This document shows, in pieces, positions 43,629-52,978 of a stretch of 64,000 bases of DNA. The stretch lies in the NCBI GenBank assembly GCA_035539175.1, contig DATLIY010000009.1:62001-126000 (forward strand), written 5' to 3'. The notes beneath the pieces were generated by a model. That model ran no database searches, was not told the DNA's origin, and saw nothing but the letters and a program-made list of their open reading frames with translations. Source of the DNA: Acidisarcina sp. (lineage in GTDB: Bacteria; Acidobacteriota; Terriglobia; Terriglobales; Acidobacteriaceae). A program made the translations under genes and the position numbers. Every line of letters starts with the position of its first letter. Position 1 is the first letter of the stretch.

Positions 43629-44512
43629 GCGCTCGTCTTATCTTCCTTCACTCTGTCTAAGCTTGCAGGTGCATGCCCACCGGCACCACTTAAGACTTCC
43701 ACCGGCAGAATCTCGTTCATCGATCCCGAGCGATAGCCCTCGCAATCGATAGCTACATAGCGAAACCCAGCGGCCTTGACTGCCTTGGAGATCACCTTCA
43801 TCGTTGCTACATCGAGCGCCGCAGCCATCTCCTCAACGGCAATCTCTATGCGCGCAATGTCGCCATGGTGCCGTACCCGAAAGCGGCGAAAGCCCAGCCG
43901 CCGCATCGCCTCTTCGGCATCCTCGATGGTCCGCAGCACCTCTGGCGTTACCCGCCTCCCATATTCCACTCGCGAGGAAAGGCAGGCGGATGCGGGTTTG
44001 TCCCACAGCCGCAACCCCGCTTCGTGGGCCAGGGCGCGCACATCTTCCTTGGTCAATCCTGCCTCGGCCAGCGGCGCAAGAATCCCATGCTCGCGCGCGG
44101 CCTTCTGGCCAGGTCGAAAATCCTGATTGTCATCGAGGTTCAGCCCATAGGCGATTGCGGCAAACTCGCCCGACCCCATCTCGTGCTCCATCACGTCGAA
44201 CAACTCGTTCTTGCAGTGGAAGCAGCGATCCGCGCCGTTCCTTGCGTACTCGTCCTTCTCCAGTTCATGGGTCGTCACGATCCGCAATGGGATGCTGTGT
44301 TCCGCGGCAAAATGTTGCGCCTCCTCGCGTTCCCTTCGCGGCAGGCTTGCCGAATCCGCCAGCACCGCAAGCATCCGGTCCCCGAGAATGCGGCTGGCAG
44401 CGTAGGCGAGATAGGCGGAATCGATTCCGCCGGAATAAGCAACCATCACGCTGCCAATTTCTCGCAGGCGCTCCTCCAGCCGCCGCTTCTTCGTTTCCAG
44501 AATCAAGCTCAT
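43625..44512 (-). CDS. larE: LarE, sacrificial sulfur transferase
   Basis: 295 residues. Adenylates the pincer precursor and donates sulfur. PP-loop ATP site VAYSGGIDSAYLAYAASR; CFHCKNELFD; the sacrificial Cys sits in KPASACLSSRVEYGRRVT, so it appears to be the single-Cys type rather than the [4Fe-4S] three-Cys form. The ATG at 44512 follows GTAGAAGGT; an upstream in-frame start at 44572 would overlap the aldo/keto reductase gene and is rejected. Its stop overlaps the larC start (ATGA). Confidence 0.95.
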   Translation of the reverse strand: MSLILETKKRRLEERLREIGSVMVAYSGGIDSAYLAYAASRILGDRMLAVLADSASLPRREREEAQHFAAEHSIPLRIVTTHELEKDEYARNGADRCFHCKNELFDVMEHEMGSGEFAAIAYGLNLDDNQDFRPGQKAAREHGILAPLAEAGLTKEDVRALAHEAGLRLWDKPASACLSSRVEYGRRVTPEVLRTIEDAEEAMRRLGFRRFRVRHHGDIARIEIAVEEMAAALDVATMKVISKAVKAAGFRYVAIDCEGYRSGSMNEILPVEVLSGAGGHAPASLDRVKEDKTSA

Positions 44513-44534
44513 ACCTTCTACCCCGCGATGCCGC

Positions 44535-45527
44535 TCAACCCAGCCATTGCGGATTCCTGCCCGTCCCGTCAAAGTTCTGGGTGTTCTTGTACTTCTCCAA
44601 CTCGCCAGTCACCGCTTCGCTCGAAGCACGCGCCCGCAAAGCCTTCATCGCCGCCTCATCCATCGGGCGGAAGTTCCGCGCCAGATCAAGCGCCTGGTTC
44701 AGGATCTGCATGGAATCGCAGCCGGTAATCTGGCAGTGCACCTTCTGGCTTATCGAATAGTGCAGGCACTCCACCGGCTTGACGGTCTTGCTCTGCAGGA
44801 AGATGCCGCCGCCCAGCCCCTTCATGCCCAGGATCCCCATCCCCAGTTTGGACGCTACCGGGATCACCTGGTTGGCAAAGCTGTTGAATTGCGCGTCCAT
44901 CACATTCACCGGCATCTGCACCGTGTCGAAGGTATAGTGGTGCTGGCTGGCCGTGTCAATCATGTGCAGGTGCATTGCGGGACTCTTATGACCGGTAAAT
45001 CCGATGAATCGGACCTTACCCGCCTTCCGAGCTTTTTCCAGTGTCTCCAATGCGCCACCGGCAGCGAAAACCCGCTCCGGGTCCTCCATGCGGATCACTT
45101 CGTGGATCTGGATCAGGTCAATATGGTCGGTCTGCAGGCGGGAGAGCGATTCGTCCAACTGCTTCTGCGCCGCAACCGCGGTGCGCCCGTCGATTTTTGT
45201 CATCAGGAAGGCCTTCTGACGGTAGCCATCGCGCAGAGCCTTCCCCATGCGCCGCTCGCTCTCTCCACCGTTATAATCCCAGCAATTATCCAGAAAATTA
45301 ATACCCGAATCCAAAGCAGTGCGGATAATGCGGATGCCCACTTCCTCCGGTACGGAAGAAGCCCCGATGTGATAGCCGCCTACCCCTACGATGGAGACCG
45401 GAACACCTGTGCGGCCGAGCACGCGCCGGGGAATCTCTCCCCCAGACGCGAAAGCATTGGCCGAGGAACCCAGGCCGGTGATCAACGCCGCACCAGCCGC
45501 CGACTTCAAAAACTCTCGACGTTCCAT
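44535..45527 (-). CDS. Tat-exported aldo/keto reductase linked to lar genes
   Basis: 330 residues. The N terminus MERREFLKSAAGAALITGLG is a twin-arginine signal, so the enzyme is probably folded with NADP or another cofactor before export. The AKR barrel has Asp and Tyr of the catalytic tetrad in NFLDNCWDYNGGESE, Lys in LMTKIDGR and His in IDLIQIHEV. GCAGGAG precedes the ATG. It lies 22 bases upstream of larE on the same strand and appears to be the first gene of the larECB operon. No larA is visible in the window. Confidence 0.87.
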   Translation of the reverse strand: MERREFLKSAAGAALITGLGSSANAFASGGEIPRRVLGRTGVPVSIVGVGGYHIGASSVPEEVGIRIIRTALDSGINFLDNCWDYNGGESERRMGKALRDGYRQKAFLMTKIDGRTAVAAQKQLDESLSRLQTDHIDLIQIHEVIRMEDPERVFAAGGALETLEKARKAGKVRFIGFTGHKSPAMHLHMIDTASQHHYTFDTVQMPVNVMDAQFNSFANQVIPVASKLGMGILGMKGLGGGIFLQSKTVKPVECLHYSISQKVHCQITGCDSMQILNQALDLARNFRPMDEAAMKALRARASSEAVTGELEKYKNTQNFDGTGRNPQWLG

Positions 45528-45916
45528 GTGTCACTCCTGCAACTTTCGCGTTAGATTTCAGGGCCTGGACTTCGAAGTTCTCTTGACGGTCAAAAATATT
45601 GATGGAAACCACCGTGACTTTTTTGTCCCTGGATGGTCTGATTAAGTGGTTCCACTCCATGCTTGCTTCTTACGACGTCGTGCCTTCTGGCGCCATAAGG
45701 CTGGGCTTTATTTTAACGCCACAGCGCCCATGAAGATTCTGAGGGCCTCAGGTATGCACGGGGAAGATACCTGTTTATCTAAAAGTAACGAGAAAAGATG
45801 CAACGCTGCTATAAAATCCCGACTGGTGCTTCAAGCGTTGTTCAGACTGCGTTCTCCGGACGGGGTGCATCTCACGAAAGGTACAGCACTCGCCGTAATG
45901 GACCTGTGACCCAAGC
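45528..45916. other. Divergent intergenic region, no gene seen
   Basis: About 390 bases between the leftward reductase-lar operon and the rightward glycosyltransferase genes. It contains TTGACGGTCAA (about 45582-45592), a ten-base palindrome ACGACGTCGT (45672-45681), a bulged hairpin GCCTT...AAGGC followed by a T-rich run (45682-45713), and CAGGTAT/ATACCTG (45749-45773). TATAAAAT near 45810 could be a -10 for the glycosyltransferase. I see no convincing coding frame. Confidence 0.5.
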
Positions 45917-46711
45917 ATGATCAATGGAAAACGAATCGTAGTTGTCCTGCCAGCATATAATGCGGAGTCCACGCTTGAGGCCACGGTACGCGAGATACCG
46001 GACGTGGTGGATGAAATCATCCTCGTCGATGATTCCAGCACCGACGAGACGGTAAAGCTCGCCCATGAACTCGGCCTGACGGTTGCCGTACATGAGCAGA
46101 ACCAGGGGTACGGCGGAAACCAGAAGACCTGTTACTCCAAGGCGCTCGCCTGGGGAGCCGACGTTGTGGTGATGATTCACCCCGACTACCAATACTCTCC
46201 CCTGCTTCTCACTGCGATGGCCAGCATGGTGGCCTACAACGCCTACGACCTGGTGCTCGGCTCCAGGATGCTTGGAGGGGGCGCTCTTCGAGGTGGCATG
46301 CCTCTCTATAAGTATGTGGCCAACCGCGCACTGACCGGCTTCCAGAACCTCTTGCTGGGCGCTCATCTGTCGGAGTATCACACCGGATATCGCGCCTACA
46401 GCAGCGAACTGCTTCGCTCCTTACCCCTTGCCCACAACTCGGACGACTTCGTTTTCGATAATCAGGTGATCGCTCAATGCATCCTGCTGAAGGCACGCAT
46501 TGGCGAGCTATCCTGCCCGACGCGGTATTTTCCCGAAGCGTCATCCATCAACTTTCAGCGCAGCGTGAGGTATGGCCTTGGCGTGCTGGCGACAACGCTG
46601 CAGTGCCTGTTCACCAAGATTGGCTTCGTAACTCCAGATAAATTCAGATTTCCCGAGCCCTTTCTACCCCAGGACGAGCAGGTCTTCGCGCTTGAGGATA
46701 CGCACCGGTGA
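45917..46711 (+). CDS. GT2 glycosyltransferase, dolichol-phosphate-mannose-synthase-like
   Basis: 264 residues. A GT-A fold begins VVVLPAYNAESTLEATVREI, with nucleotide/metal residues in EIILVDDSSTDETVK and the MIHPDYQYSP motif equivalent to DxD. GSRMLGGGALRGGMP and YHTGYRAYSSELL match polyprenyl-phosphate sugar transferases, though there is no C-terminal membrane segment. It would make a lipid-linked sugar for envelope glycans. Overlaps the next membrane gene by four bases (GTGA), so the two act together. Confidence 0.85.
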   Translation: MINGKRIVVVLPAYNAESTLEATVREIPDVVDEIILVDDSSTDETVKLAHELGLTVAVHEQNQGYGGNQKTCYSKALAWGADVVVMIHPDYQYSPLLLTAMASMVAYNAYDLVLGSRMLGGGALRGGMPLYKYVANRALTGFQNLLLGAHLSEYHTGYRAYSSELLRSLPLAHNSDDFVFDNQVIAQCILLKARIGELSCPTRYFPEASSINFQRSVRYGLGVLATTLQCLFTKIGFVTPDKFRFPEPFLPQDEQVFALEDTHR

Positions 46712-48195
46712 ATTCCGATCGTCCGCGCGAACCATTTCTGAAGCTTCTGCTGGTTGCCCTGGGAGCCGTCCTCGTCCACGGATATCACCTGGGTGCGGAC
46801 GATGCCGCCATCTATGTTCCGGCAGTCAAGAAGGCATTCGACCCGGCGCTGTATCCCTTCGGAGCCGAGTTCTTTGAGCACCACGGTCGTCTGTCCATCT
46901 TCTCCTGGCTGGTCGCGCAGACCGCGAAATTAGGCCACATGCCTCCGGATCTCGCCATTTTTCTCTGGCATATCCTCGGCATCTTCCTCATGATGATCGC
47001 CGTCTGGCGGCTCGCGACACTCTGCTTCGAAGGCGCCTCCGCTCGTTGGGGTGCGGTGCTCCTGGTGGCAGCCGTGCTGACGGTTCCCGTCGCCGGAACC
47101 GCGCTGGTCATCATGGATCCATACCTGACGGCCCGTTCCCTGTCGACACCCACCACCATGCTCGCCGTGGCAAGCTTCCTCGCCAGTCACAGGAAGGAAG
47201 CCTTTCTCTGGCTGTTGCTCACCGCGCTGGTGCATCCCCAGAATGCCGCCTACGGCTTCGCCCTGTGTGCGATTCTGGCCCTTCCTCTAGGTTGGTTCGC
47301 AGTGCCGGAGCCCGCGCCGGCCTATGCCTTTGTCGCAGATCGGCTGCCTACCGGCTTTGAGTTTCAGCCCACGCACGGCGCCTACCACGATGTTCTGTAC
47401 ATGCGCACCTTCTTCTTCGCGCAGCTTTGGCAGTGGTATGAGTGGCTAGGCGTGATTGCCCCCATGCTGATTTTGGCGTGGTTCTCCCGCCTTTCTCCAA
47501 AAGGAACGCTCCCGGGCTTTCGTCAGTTGAGCCGTGCGCTCCTGCCCTTTGGACTGCTGACCACCATCGCTTTCCTCATACTCAGTTCTACCCGGCGCTT
47601 TGAACCCTTTGTCCGGCTGCAGCCCATGCGGGGATTCCTGCTGGTCTACATCATCTTCTTCGTGCTGCTCGGCGGGCTCGTCGGCCAGTACGTTCTCAAA
47701 GCCCGCGCATGGCGCTGGCTCGCGCTCTTTCTGCCCCTCGCCAGTGGAATGTGCCTGGCACAGAGAAGCGCATACGCCCACAGCCGCCATATTGAGTGGC
47801 CGTGGGTAGAGCCGAAGAATCAGTGGGGCGAGGCCTTCCGCTGGATCCGCTCCAACACGCCGAAGGACGCGGTCTTTGCCCTGGAACCGAAATACGTAAC
47901 CATGCCTGATGTCGATCAGCACGGCTTCCGCGCCATCGCCGAACGCAGCGTCCTCTCCGACTACTACAAGGACAGCGGTGCCGTATCGCTCTTTCCGCAG
48001 TTGGCCGACGAATGGGCCGCAGAACAGAAAGCGCAGCAGGGATGGGAGACGTTCACCGTCACCGATTTTGAGCGCCTGGCAAAGGAGTACCCTGTAAGTT
48101 GGGTGGTTGTAAGGCATCCTGCACCAGCAGGATTGCCCTGCCCCTACAGCAACCCGACCGTAAGTGTTTGCCAGATTCCTGCGCCTTCGCATTAG
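46708..48195 (+). CDS. Polytopic membrane protein paired with glycosyltransferase
   Basis: 495 residues with about nine to ten hydrophobic helices (residues 10-370) and a soluble C-terminal domain of about 120 residues (GEAFRWIRSNTPKDAVFALE onward). The layout resembles integral-membrane GT-C-like transferases and the DUF6798-type proteins: an early acidic loop GYHLGADDAAIYVPAVKKAF, then helices and a terminal periplasmic segment. It starts with GTG overlapping the upstream stop. Donor and acceptor are unknown; a polyprenyl-linked sugar made by the partner is a natural guess. Confidence 0.72.
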   Translation: MNSDRPREPFLKLLLVALGAVLVHGYHLGADDAAIYVPAVKKAFDPALYPFGAEFFEHHGRLSIFSWLVAQTAKLGHMPPDLAIFLWHILGIFLMMIAVWRLATLCFEGASARWGAVLLVAAVLTVPVAGTALVIMDPYLTARSLSTPTTMLAVASFLASHRKEAFLWLLLTALVHPQNAAYGFALCAILALPLGWFAVPEPAPAYAFVADRLPTGFEFQPTHGAYHDVLYMRTFFFAQLWQWYEWLGVIAPMLILAWFSRLSPKGTLPGFRQLSRALLPFGLLTTIAFLILSSTRRFEPFVRLQPMRGFLLVYIIFFVLLGGLVGQYVLKARAWRWLALFLPLASGMCLAQRSAYAHSRHIEWPWVEPKNQWGEAFRWIRSNTPKDAVFALEPKYVTMPDVDQHGFRAIAERSVLSDYYKDSGAVSLFPQLADEWAAEQKAQQGWETFTVTDFERLAKEYPVSWVVVRHPAPAGLPCPYSNPTVSVCQIPAPSH

Positions 48196-48289
48196 CAACG
48201 GCTCCGCAGGCTTCGCTCGCAATTCCGCTCATCTTGAAGGAGAACCGCGGCGGCAAACTCCGGTATGCTGCTTTTGAGACTTCTTTGCG

Positions 48290-50050
48290 ATGCTGACGAT
48301 TCTTCAGAGACTGATCCTCGGCTGTTCTCTGCTCCTGGCGATCCTGCTGGGCCTCGGTCTCTCCTATCGCAATACGACCCGGCATCTCGTGTCGGCCAAC
48401 GATCAGGTGCAATCGGCCGATCGCGCTGTGGCCGCTCTCGCAGAGCTTCGGTCCTCCATGCGCAGGGAAGAGAGTCTCGACCTCCGCATCGCAGCAGGAG
48501 ACGCGAACCTGCAGAGGGATCGCGAAATCCAGCACAACCAGACACAGCGGCTGATGAAGATGGCCGCAGAGACCCTGCGAGCCCTCGACCCCAGTGGAGC
48601 TGCCACCCTTGGAGCGATAGCCCAGGATCGCGTGCTGTCCTCCGCCGGACGCACTCTCGATAATCTGATCGCGGCTGAGGCTGCGAAGCAGCGCGTCATA
48701 ACGGAGTCCGGGCTGGCGCGGCGTCAGACTCTCGAACTGCGAGCCGCCCTTTGGCCGCTGCTCGCCATGCTGGGGGCCATCCTGGTAATGGCCTTCCTGG
48801 TTCTGTCCATATTGCGTCCCCTTCACCTCGTGGCAGAGAGCGCACGGCGCATGGCTCAGGGAGATCTGCAGCAGCGCGTTGAGTGGCGGCCACAGGACGA
48901 CCTGGGTGTCATCGGTAATGAGTTGAACCGGATGGCGGTTCGTCTTCGCGATCTGCGGGATACAGAATCAGGACGCCGCCAGATGGAATTCCAACTGAGC
49001 AACGCGGTGCTGCAATCCATCTTTGAGCCTGTCATCGTAACCGACGCAAAGGGCCACGTGCTCAAACTGAATCAGGCGTCAAGCGACCTGATGGGCGTGA
49101 CTTCGATCGACCGATTGGCGCTCTCCAGCACTCCGGGGGGCCAGAAGATTCTCGACTCCGTACGCGAAGCCGTCTCCATGCAGCGCGCCATCGCAAATGA
49201 GGGAGAGGCGGCAATGCTGCCCATGCGAATCGGCAAGGCGCAGCGCAGCTATCGTCTGCGCACCACCCCCATACGAGACTCGGAGGCGCGGTTGCTGGGC
49301 GCGGTCACTGTGCTCGAAGACGTTACAGAAATGCAGGACACCGACCGCTTCAAGACTCGCTTTCTCGAGGTAGCCTCGCGCAAGCTCAGGAGTCCGCTGG
49401 AGAAGCTGCGGCTCAGCCTCTACACGCTTTCCCATGGCTTCAGTGGACCATTGCGCCCCCTGCAGGCCGACCTGATCGCCGGTGCAACAGAGGAGGTCGA
49501 GAGACTCAACGACCTGATGGCCGATTTGATCGACGTCGCCGAACTCGACATGGGCCATCGCAAGCTCACCCTGCAGAAGCTCCGCCCCATCCAGCTTCTG
49601 CAGGACGCCTTCGACCGCACGTCCGATGAAGCAAAGAAGAAGAACATCGAGATAGAAATCGTCTGCTTCGCCGATCTCCCACTCGTCATTGCCGATCGCC
49701 GGGCTGTGCGCAGCATCCTGGATAATCTGCTCAGCAATGCCGTTCGCTATACGCCAGAGGGCGGCACGATCCGCCTGGAAGCGGAAGAGAGCGGTACGGA
49801 CAAGATTCAGTTCCTCGTACGCGACTCCGGTCGAGGCATCGAAGCGGAGCGTCTTCCAACGATCTTCGGGCGCTTCAACGCCTCCGCCGAGGAGGGTACC
49901 GGACTGGGCCTTGCACTGGTCCGGCGATTGGTGGAGTCGCTCGGCGGCCAGGTATCCGTGGAAAGCCGCCTAGGTCACGGCACCTCGTTCCGCTTTACCC
50001 TTCCGGTCGCAGCTGTGACCGCCAGCCGCCATCCTGTGGAGAATGGGTAA
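48290..50050 (+). CDS. HAMP-PAS sensor kinase with Arg in place of the phospho-accepting His
   Basis: 586 residues: membrane helix 1 (about 8-27), periplasmic helices, helix 2 (about 155-178), HAMP, PAS (about 235-340), HisKA-like region and HATPase. The H-box reads VASRKLRSPLEKLRL where related kinases have VASHKLRTPL: residue 364 is Arg (codon CGC, one transition from CAC). The ATP-binding N, G1 and G2 boxes (DNLLSNAVRYT, RDSGRGIEA, GTGLGLALVRRLV) look intact. It would thus bind ATP but not autophosphorylate, and may be a pseudokinase scaffold. It lies seven bases before a KdpD sensor-half gene. Confidence 0.88.
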   Translation: MLTILQRLILGCSLLLAILLGLGLSYRNTTRHLVSANDQVQSADRAVAALAELRSSMRREESLDLRIAAGDANLQRDREIQHNQTQRLMKMAAETLRALDPSGAATLGAIAQDRVLSSAGRTLDNLIAAEAAKQRVITESGLARRQTLELRAALWPLLAMLGAILVMAFLVLSILRPLHLVAESARRMAQGDLQQRVEWRPQDDLGVIGNELNRMAVRLRDLRDTESGRRQMEFQLSNAVLQSIFEPVIVTDAKGHVLKLNQASSDLMGVTSIDRLALSSTPGGQKILDSVREAVSMQRAIANEGEAAMLPMRIGKAQRSYRLRTTPIRDSEARLLGAVTVLEDVTEMQDTDRFKTRFLEVASRKLRSPLEKLRLSLYTLSHGFSGPLRPLQADLIAGATEEVERLNDLMADLIDVAELDMGHRKLTLQKLRPIQLLQDAFDRTSDEAKKKNIEIEIVCFADLPLVIADRRAVRSILDNLLSNAVRYTPEGGTIRLEAEESGTDKIQFLVRDSGRGIEAERLPTIFGRFNASAEEGTGLGLALVRRLVESLGGQVSVESRLGHGTSFRFTLPVAAVTASRHPVENG

Positions 50051-50056
50051 CGATTG

Positions 50057-51274
50057 ATGCCAGAGCTGCCAGCAGGAAAAGAGAGACAATCGCCCCAACC
50101 CGCCGACCCCTCAGTGGACCCATCGGTCGAGCCGGCTCTTCCGCTTGTTCCCGAGCCACGCGAGAGCCCCGAGCCAGGCAAGCTGCGCGTCTACCTGGGA
50201 GCAGCGCCGGGGGTGGGCAAAACATATCGCATGCTGCAGGATGCGAACCTGCTGCGCGATCAGGGTGCGGATATCGTCATCGGCCTGGTAGAGCCGCACG
50301 GACGTTCAGAGACCCGGGAACAGATCGGAAACCTCGAAATCATTCCTGAACGCGAGATCGCGTACCGCTCCGTCATACTGCACGAGATGGACCTCGATGC
50401 CATTCTGGCACGCAAGCCGGAGATCTGCCTTGTCGACGAGCTGGCGCATACCAATGTTCCCGGATCGACCAACCGCAAACGGTACGAGGACGTACTGGAT
50501 CTGCTCGAAGCAGGCATCCATGTCTTCGCAACCGTCAATATCCAGCACCTGGAGACGCTGAACGACGCAGTCTCCCGCTCCGCAAACACCACCATCCGCG
50601 AAACGATTCCCGACAGCTTTCTGGCCCGCGCCAACGAGGTCATCAACGTGGACGTGACCGTGGAGGAGCTTCGAGCGAGACTGCGGCAGGGAAAAATCTA
50701 TCCCGCGGATCGGGTGGAGCAATCGCTCTCCAACTTCTTCCGCAAGGGCAACTTGAATACGCTGCGGGAGCTCTCCCTGCGGACCACAGCCGAGCAGGTG
50801 GGAACACGCGCATCGGAGTATCGCCGGGTTCAGGGACTGGAGCAGGCCCCGATTCCAGAGAAGGTCATGGTGTGCCTCTCTACCCGGCCTGGCACGGAGC
50901 GCCTGCTGCGCGTCGGATCTCGGATCGCAGGCCGTCTGGCCACCAACTGGTACGCGGTATATGTGGAGTCCGACAGGCGCCCCAAGGACCCGGCGGCCCC
51001 TCAGCGGCTGGAAGAGATCCAGCGAATGGCGCGCGATCTGGGCGCGAATGTCATAACGCTGAAAAGCAGAAATGTCTCCGACGCGCTGATCCAATTTGCG
51101 CAGCGGGAGAACATCTCGCACGTCGTCTTTGGCCAGTCGGCGCGATCGCGCCTCGATATCCTGCTGCGCGGCTCGGTGCTCAACCGTTTTCTCGCAGAGG
51201 TTCGAGACATCACCGTCCAGGTCGTCCCGATGAGCAAGGTGGTCCCGGCGAGCAAGCAGAGCAAGCCCAGATAA
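50057..51274 (+). CDS. KdpD N-terminal half (sensor plus USP domain), kinase-less
   Basis: 405 residues: a Pro-rich N terminus (about 1-40), then the KdpD N-terminal domain with Walker A GAAPGVGKTYRML and CLVDELAHTNVPGSTNRKRY, and a universal-stress-like domain (about 250-375; PEKVMVCLSTRPGTERLLR and VFGQSARSRLDILLRGS). It stops where KdpD normally continues into its membrane, GAF and kinase parts. ATG 50057 is used; an adjacent TTG is unlikely. With the preceding membrane kinase it may be a split KdpD-like sensor. No kdpE or kdpFABC is visible. Confidence 0.88.
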   Translation: MPELPAGKERQSPQPADPSVDPSVEPALPLVPEPRESPEPGKLRVYLGAAPGVGKTYRMLQDANLLRDQGADIVIGLVEPHGRSETREQIGNLEIIPEREIAYRSVILHEMDLDAILARKPEICLVDELAHTNVPGSTNRKRYEDVLDLLEAGIHVFATVNIQHLETLNDAVSRSANTTIRETIPDSFLARANEVINVDVTVEELRARLRQGKIYPADRVEQSLSNFFRKGNLNTLRELSLRTTAEQVGTRASEYRRVQGLEQAPIPEKVMVCLSTRPGTERLLRVGSRIAGRLATNWYAVYVESDRRPKDPAAPQRLEEIQRMARDLGANVITLKSRNVSDALIQFAQRENISHVVFGQSARSRLDILLRGSVLNRFLAEVRDITVQVVPMSKVVPASKQSKPR

Positions 51275-51306
51275 TCGTTGCTCCCCCCGTGGTGGCCTCG
51301 ATCAGA

Positions 51307-52563
51307 TTATCTTTCGCTCCAGCGCACGCCGCGAAATCCGGTCGCTGCCGGCGCGGTCGTGCTGCGCACCCAATTCGCCAGCGCCAGGAAGTCCTCTGCT
51401 ACCGGAGAATTCGGAGCGTAATCCACAACCGTCATACCTTCCGCCAGAGCCTCGCTGACCGCCGCGCTGCGCCGCAGCACAAACGGCAGCAGACGATCCC
51501 CCAGTTCTTCCCGCAACACTTCGCGAACGTCCAGGTGCAGCGGCAGAGACGCATCAAAGTGGCTCAACAGGAAAAAAGGCTGCACCGGAGGCGCGTCTCC
51601 ATCCGCGTAACGACGGAAGAAGGCATCCAGCACGCTCAGACTCACCACCGAATTCATATCCGGCGTGATCGGCACCACAAGCGTAGGCGCCAGATGCAGA
51701 AAGCTGCGAAGCAGCGGTCCGGACGCCGTCGCCAGATCGACCAGGACACGGTTGCTCCCCCGCCCGAAGCGGCGAAGATCGGCCACCAGGCTGTCCTCCG
51801 CCGGCCCTTCCCCAGTGCTGCCCTGATGCTCCACCAAATGGATGGGTACATCGGTGCTGCCCCCTGGCGGCGAAAAAGTACGCACCTGTCCCGGGTGTAA
51901 CTCCCGCGCGCCAAAGTAAAACGGCAACGGGCTATAGGAGGCGGCATCCACAAGCAGCACGCGCTCCCCATACCCGGAGAGGGCCCGGCCCAGAGTCGCA
52001 ACGATGCTGGTCTTGCCAACTCCCCCGGCCAGAGAAAAGACGCCGAGGTAAGGAACGTGAGCTTCTCTTTCCGGGACGGGAGTACTCGCCGCCTCATCGC
52101 CGCCCGCATTCAAGACGCCCTTCAGCGCAAACCATCGCGACGCCACGCGTTCCCGCGATTGTTGCAGCGGCTCCGTGGAAGCCGCCGAGCCACTCATGGC
52201 CACGGAGCCATTCACTGGCATCGAAGCATTCCCTGATCCAGACACATTTGTCAGTCCGGCACGGCTGCCATGCACCCAGGCTGGCTCTTCCAGCGGGATC
52301 TCACTCTCCCCATCGCGGATATCGTTCCCGTGAAATGCCGAGGCCCGGGCCTGCAACCCCGAAGAGAGTGATTCGGGATTCATCGCTTCCAGCCGCACAG
52401 CTTCCTGCGGCGAGCCTCGCTGCTCCGTCCCCGCACGATCGCCAATGTACCTTTCGTCGCGCTCATAGAGGCTGCGATACTTCCCCGGCTCAAGATTGGC
52501 CCACGGGAGTCCGGTTGCATGCTCGGGTTTGGTGTGTGCGCCGTTGCTCTTGTCATCCGTCAT
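51307..52563 (-). CDS. BcsQ-like ParA-family ATPase with long disordered N terminus
   Basis: 418 residues. The first ~160 residues are low in hydrophobics and rich in Ser, Gly, Glu and Ala, with no fold I recognise. The ATPase then has a deviant Walker A FSLAGGVGKTSIVATLGRAL, LLVDAASYSPLPFYFGA and VLVDLATASGPLLR, and resembles BcsQ/YhjQ, the cellulose-secretion ATPase. No bcsA, bcsB or other cellulose gene is near, so localisation of another envelope system is equally possible. GGAGAA precedes the ATG. Convergent with the KdpD-like gene. Confidence 0.75.
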   Translation of the reverse strand: MTDDKSNGAHTKPEHATGLPWANLEPGKYRSLYERDERYIGDRAGTEQRGSPQEAVRLEAMNPESLSSGLQARASAFHGNDIRDGESEIPLEEPAWVHGSRAGLTNVSGSGNASMPVNGSVAMSGSAASTEPLQQSRERVASRWFALKGVLNAGGDEAASTPVPEREAHVPYLGVFSLAGGVGKTSIVATLGRALSGYGERVLLVDAASYSPLPFYFGARELHPGQVRTFSPPGGSTDVPIHLVEHQGSTGEGPAEDSLVADLRRFGRGSNRVLVDLATASGPLLRSFLHLAPTLVVPITPDMNSVVSLSVLDAFFRRYADGDAPPVQPFFLLSHFDASLPLHLDVREVLREELGDRLLPFVLRRSAAVSEALAEGMTVVDYAPNSPVAEDFLALANWVRSTTAPAATGFRGVRWSER

Positions 52564-52804
52564 GCAGATTCTCCAGCACGTGGCGTTCCACTCCCGAAGC
52601 CAAGCCTCCGGTATCCCTCATAAATAAAACGTAAAAATCAACTTAGCCCTCCCAATCGTGCGACGCAATGATACCGCTGCGTTCTCCTCTGTGGCACTTT
52701 CGGGGTATGCCGCCCTTCTCCTCTCCCCGCGACAGGCTGCCGCCCCTATTCCGGGGACGGAGCGGTCCACCCTGTGTTAATTTGGAATTGGAAGTCCATG
52801 GTGA

Positions 52805-52880
52805 GAGCTCGTAGCTCAGCTGGTAGAGCATCGCCCTTTTAAGGCGCTGGTCCTGGGTTCGAATCCCAGCGAGCTCACCA
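52805..52880 (+). tRNA. tRNA-Lys (UUU)
   Basis: A 76-base cloverleaf with acceptor arms GAGCTCG (52805-52811) and CGAGCTC (52870-52876), D-arm GCTCAGCTGGTAGAGC, anticodon loop CTTTTAA closed by CGCC/GGCG, T-arm GGTTCGAATCC and an encoded CCA end. Anticodon TTT. Confidence 0.95.
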
Positions 52881-52978
52881 CAAACTTCCAAGTCCCTCCT
52901 TCTAAACCCCTCGCCGCCATCCTCCCGGATCGCGTTCCAGGCTCCATTCCCTGGGTCACTCCATCAAGCTCGTACCGC

